The notes beneath the pieces were generated by a model. The model saw only the letters and a list, made by a program, of their open reading frames with translations. It was not told the DNA's origin and searched no databases. A stretch of 64,000 nt of DNA. Origin: Saprospiraceae bacterium. Its GTDB lineage: Bacteria > Bacteroidota > Bacteroidia > Chitinophagales > Saprospiraceae. Below are positions 61,720 to 64,000 of this stretch, piece by piece. Both the position numbers and the translations under genes were made by a program. Where the stretch lies: positions 496,001 through 560,000 of the forward strand of contig JADKAE010000002.1 of the NCBI GenBank assembly GCA_016715405.1, read 5' to 3'. How positions within the stretch are numbered: position 1 is the first letter of the stretch; each line of letters begins with the position of its first letter.

Positions 61720-62511
61720 TCAATTGATCGTCTGATTGAGCAGCTTCAGCATTTGGTCGTCGGCAAAATCTTGCAGGAGGCCGGTATCCAAGTCGAGAAT
61801 TTTGAGCAGTTGAGGCTCTTCTGTAAAATCAATTTCGCCGGATTTATTGAGGTCTTTGATAAACGACAAAGCAATTTTATTGGATTCAAATAAAATTTGA
61901 TAATCCGACAAGCCCATCCCCTCTTCGCGATATTCCTTCAAGGTTTGGTCGCTCAGGTTGTATACAAAAAACGACTCCAGATCATCGGCGTTGAGCTTGC
62001 CGTCTTTGTTGGTATCCTGGCGGGCGCCTTTGATGGCCAGGATTTGGATCTTACCGTTTATTATTTCATTTTCGAAGTGGGAGACGTGTATCTTTTCACT
62101 AAAAACAGCGGTTTTTGACCCACGCCGCTCGTTGAATACGATGATGTTGTTGTATGATCCTGCAAATTTGTATTTTTTATAATAACGCCCGTCGCCATAG
62201 CCGGTATAATCGTAAAGGCTCTCGCCGTCTTTATCAAGCTCCGGCTCATTGAGCTGGCTCACCGGCACGAGGTATATTTTGTTGAGCGAGTCGATGAGAA
62301 CGGGCATTAGAAAACTGGCAGTTTGTACCTGTACTTTTTCATCGCTGCCCGGTTCACTATTTATTCTGAGGGAAGTGTCTTCGTTATTTCTACCACCAAA
62401 TGAATTGGAGATAATTTTGATAGCACCCAGCACAAATACCCCGGCTAATGCCACCAGCGCCAAGGTGCCAAATACAGCAATAAGCCGTTGATTGTAGCTG
62501 TCTAATTTCAT
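61720..62511 (-). CDS. Membrane-anchored EF-hand-like protein
   Basis: 263 aa from ATG 62511 (MKLDSYNQRLIAVFG). TM ~10-32 (LALVALAGVFVLGAIKII), then an extracytoplasmic domain. Two calcium-loop patterns: DTNKDGKLNADDLE near 165 and DLNKSGEIDFTEE near 230, spaced like a dockerin/EF-hand pair. The beta-rich middle (YLVPVSQLNEPELDKDGE) is unassigned. Downstream of the ABC exporter on the same strand with a CCCTCTCT repeat between. Function unknown; calcium binding is a motif-based inference. Confidence 0.7.
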   Translation of the reverse strand: MKLDSYNQRLIAVFGTLALVALAGVFVLGAIKIISNSFGGRNNEDTSLRINSEPGSDEKVQVQTASFLMPVLIDSLNKIYLVPVSQLNEPELDKDGESLYDYTGYGDGRYYKKYKFAGSYNNIIVFNERRGSKTAVFSEKIHVSHFENEIINGKIQILAIKGARQDTNKDGKLNADDLESFFVYNLSDQTLKEYREEGMGLSDYQILFESNKIALSFIKDLNKSGEIDFTEEPQLLKILDLDTGLLQDFADDQMLKLLNQTIN

Positions 62512-62530
62512 AAATTTTATTTTTTCATTC

Positions 62531-62572
62531 ACTCCCTCTCTCCCTCTCTCCCTCTCTCCCTCTCTCCCTCAC
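62531..62572. repeat. CCCTCTCT octad repeat
   Basis: About five tandem CCCTCTCT words between the ABC transporter stop and the EF-hand gene start, i.e. on the transcript just upstream of that gene's start codon (as AGAGAGGG). Confidence 0.85.
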
Positions 62573-64000
62573 CCCTCTGCCATTTGCAAAAACTGCATTT
62601 CGTACAAATCGCGGTAGCGACCGTTCGGAATTTTGAGCAATTCTTCATGGGGGCCGAATTCTATCACCTCGCCTTTTTCGAGTACGAGAATATTGCGGGC
62701 ATTGCGCACCGTAGAAAGCCGGTGGGCAATGATAATCGACGTGCGCCGGGCGATCAGTTTTTCGGTGGCATACTGGATAATCGACTCCGATTCGGGGTCG
62801 ATAGAGGAGGTAGCCTCGTCGAGGATGAGTATGTCGGGATCGAAGATGAGCGCCCTCACAAATGAGATGAGTTGCCGCTGCCCCATCGACAACGTAGCGC
62901 CGCGCTCCATCACCTGGTAGTCGTAGCCGCCCGGCAGCCTGGCGATAAATTCGTGCGCGCCGATCATTCGCGCCGCCGACTCTACCTGCTCGCGCGTAAT
63001 GGCAGGGTCGCGCAGCGTAATATTTTCAAAAACGGAACCCGAAAACAAAAACACATCCTGCAATACGATGGCTATTCGACGGCGCAGCGCCTGCAATTGG
63101 TATTCACGGATATCGACGCCGTCCACCAGGATATGGCCTTCCTGGATATCGTAAAAGCGATTGAGCAGGTTGATGATCGTCGATTTGCCCGATCCCGTGC
63201 TGCCCACGATGGCTAGGGTTTCGCCGGGGTTGATGCGGAAGTTGACGTCGCGAAGTACGTAGTCTTTGTCGTTGTAGGCAAAAAGTACGTGGTCGAAAGC
63301 TACTTCGCCGCGCAGCTTGGCCGGCGCCAGGTGGCCGGATTCTTCTATTTTCTCGGTTTTTTCGAGTAGCGAAAACACCCGCTCGGCGGCTACGAGTCCC
63401 ATCTGCAGGGTATTGAATTTATCAGCGAGCATCCGGATAGGCCGGAACAGCATATTGATATAAATCGGGAACGCGACCAGCACGCCCAGCGTAATGCCGC
63501 CTTCCACCAGCGCATTACGGGCGCCCCACCACACCATGAGGCCCAGCGAAGCAGCGGCGATGATGTCCACCACCGGAAAAAAGATCGCGTAATACAAAAT
63601 AGCGTCGAGGTTGGCCTTGGTGTACTCCCTGTTGATCGCCCTGAATTTGTCGAGCTCCTGCTTTTCCGCATTAAAGATCTGTACGATGCGCATACCGGTG
63701 ATGCGCTCCTGCAAGAAAGCGTTCATTTTGGCGATTTGCGTGCGCACGATCTGGAAAGAGGATTTTACTTTTCTTTAAAAATATAACTGGCTACGACCAA
63801 CACCGGCAGGACCGTCATGCATACCAAGGTGAGTTCCCAACTGGTATAAAACATAATGCCCAGTACCACAATCAGGGTTAGCAAATCGGCCACAATCGTG
63901 ATGATGCCTTCCGAAAAAACTGTATTAATCGTTTCAATATCGTTAATGGTACGGGTAGTAGAGGTGCCAATAGGCGTAGTATCAAAATAGCGCAGGCGAA
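62569..64000 (-). CDS. ABC exporter, fused permease-ATPase (5' end outside window, one frameshift)
   Basis: The visible part has the second half of an ABC type 1 membrane domain (DLLTLIVVLGIMFYTSWEL, VVDIIAAASLGLMVWWGA) and a complete ATPase domain. ATPase motifs: Walker A GSTGSGKST, Q-loop VLQDVFLFSG, signature LSMGQRQ, Walker B ILILDEATSSID and H-loop IIAHRLS. One A is missing near 63765 (restored: KEKVKSSFQIVR). MsbA/LmrA-type half-transporter that would export a lipid or drug-like substrate as a homo- or heterodimer. The N-terminal TMs lie beyond base 64000. Confidence 0.88.

Overview
The window reads as a piece of a Bacteroidota chromosome, most likely Saprospiria/Saprospiraceae-like (inference). 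Supporting signs are a type IX secretion sorting domain (YPNP motif), SprB-type repeats in secreted proteins, a TonB-receptor-like barrel with a carboxypeptidase-regulatory N-terminus, many lipoproteins, a CusA-TolC fusion, and promoter-like TAnnTTTG boxes instead of Shine-Dalgarno sites. About 32 single-base frame breaks, mostly missing bases in homopolymers, cut many otherwise intact genes. I give repaired spans and treat most breaks as probable sequence errors.

Layout. 1-8.1 kb: secreted proteins (a triplicated-module protein, an S9 peptidase, a reprolysin-like metalloprotease with a T9SS tail) and a MITE-like element. 8.2-11.8 kb: a minus-strand operon of surface lipoprotein, ECF sigma factor and one-TM/beta-barrel protein; the last carries an intergenic-type 75-bp tandem repeat in frame. 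12.1-20.4 kb: a tRNA-Cys with a long variable arm, then an AT-rich accessory island with a subtype-B tannase-like esterase, a HigB/HigA-ImmA toxin-antitoxin pair, remnants of an AbiE-type module, two HEPN-like proteins and an orphan AbiEi. Two related ~160-bp direct repeats lie in it.

20.6-34.8 kb: an outer-membrane barrel, a molybdenum hydroxylase pair (IorA/IorB type), a DUF1016 nuclease, an ArsR-rhodanese/MFS operon with an operator palindrome, a histidine kinase, a DUF3089 hydrolase, an APC permease and an NTF2-like protein. 34.9-40.3 kb: DprA, a lipoprotein alkaline phosphatase, a hypothetical gene, an AT-hook histone-like protein and a lipoprotein. 40.4-47.6 kb: ACMSD, then a heavy-metal efflux cluster (His-rich small protein, CusA-TolC, CusB-like adaptor).

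47.7-64 kb: a membrane protein, PaaY, an endonuclease/exonuclease/phosphatase-fold lipoprotein, a membrane protein, a BNR/sortilin-like protein, PaaZ, DUF5682, an M36 metalloprotease, an EF-hand membrane protein and an ABC exporter cut by the window edge.

The most unusual theme is a set of dispersed repeat islands. Each is built from tandem 7-8 nt words (AACAGAG, GGGTTTAT, GTGTGGGA, CCCTCTCT, AGTCGTAC, CCGAAAT, CGGCAGT and others). Several pair a word array with its reverse complement to make a long hairpin. They sit mainly between co-directional genes, often just before a start codon, and two appear inside reading frames.
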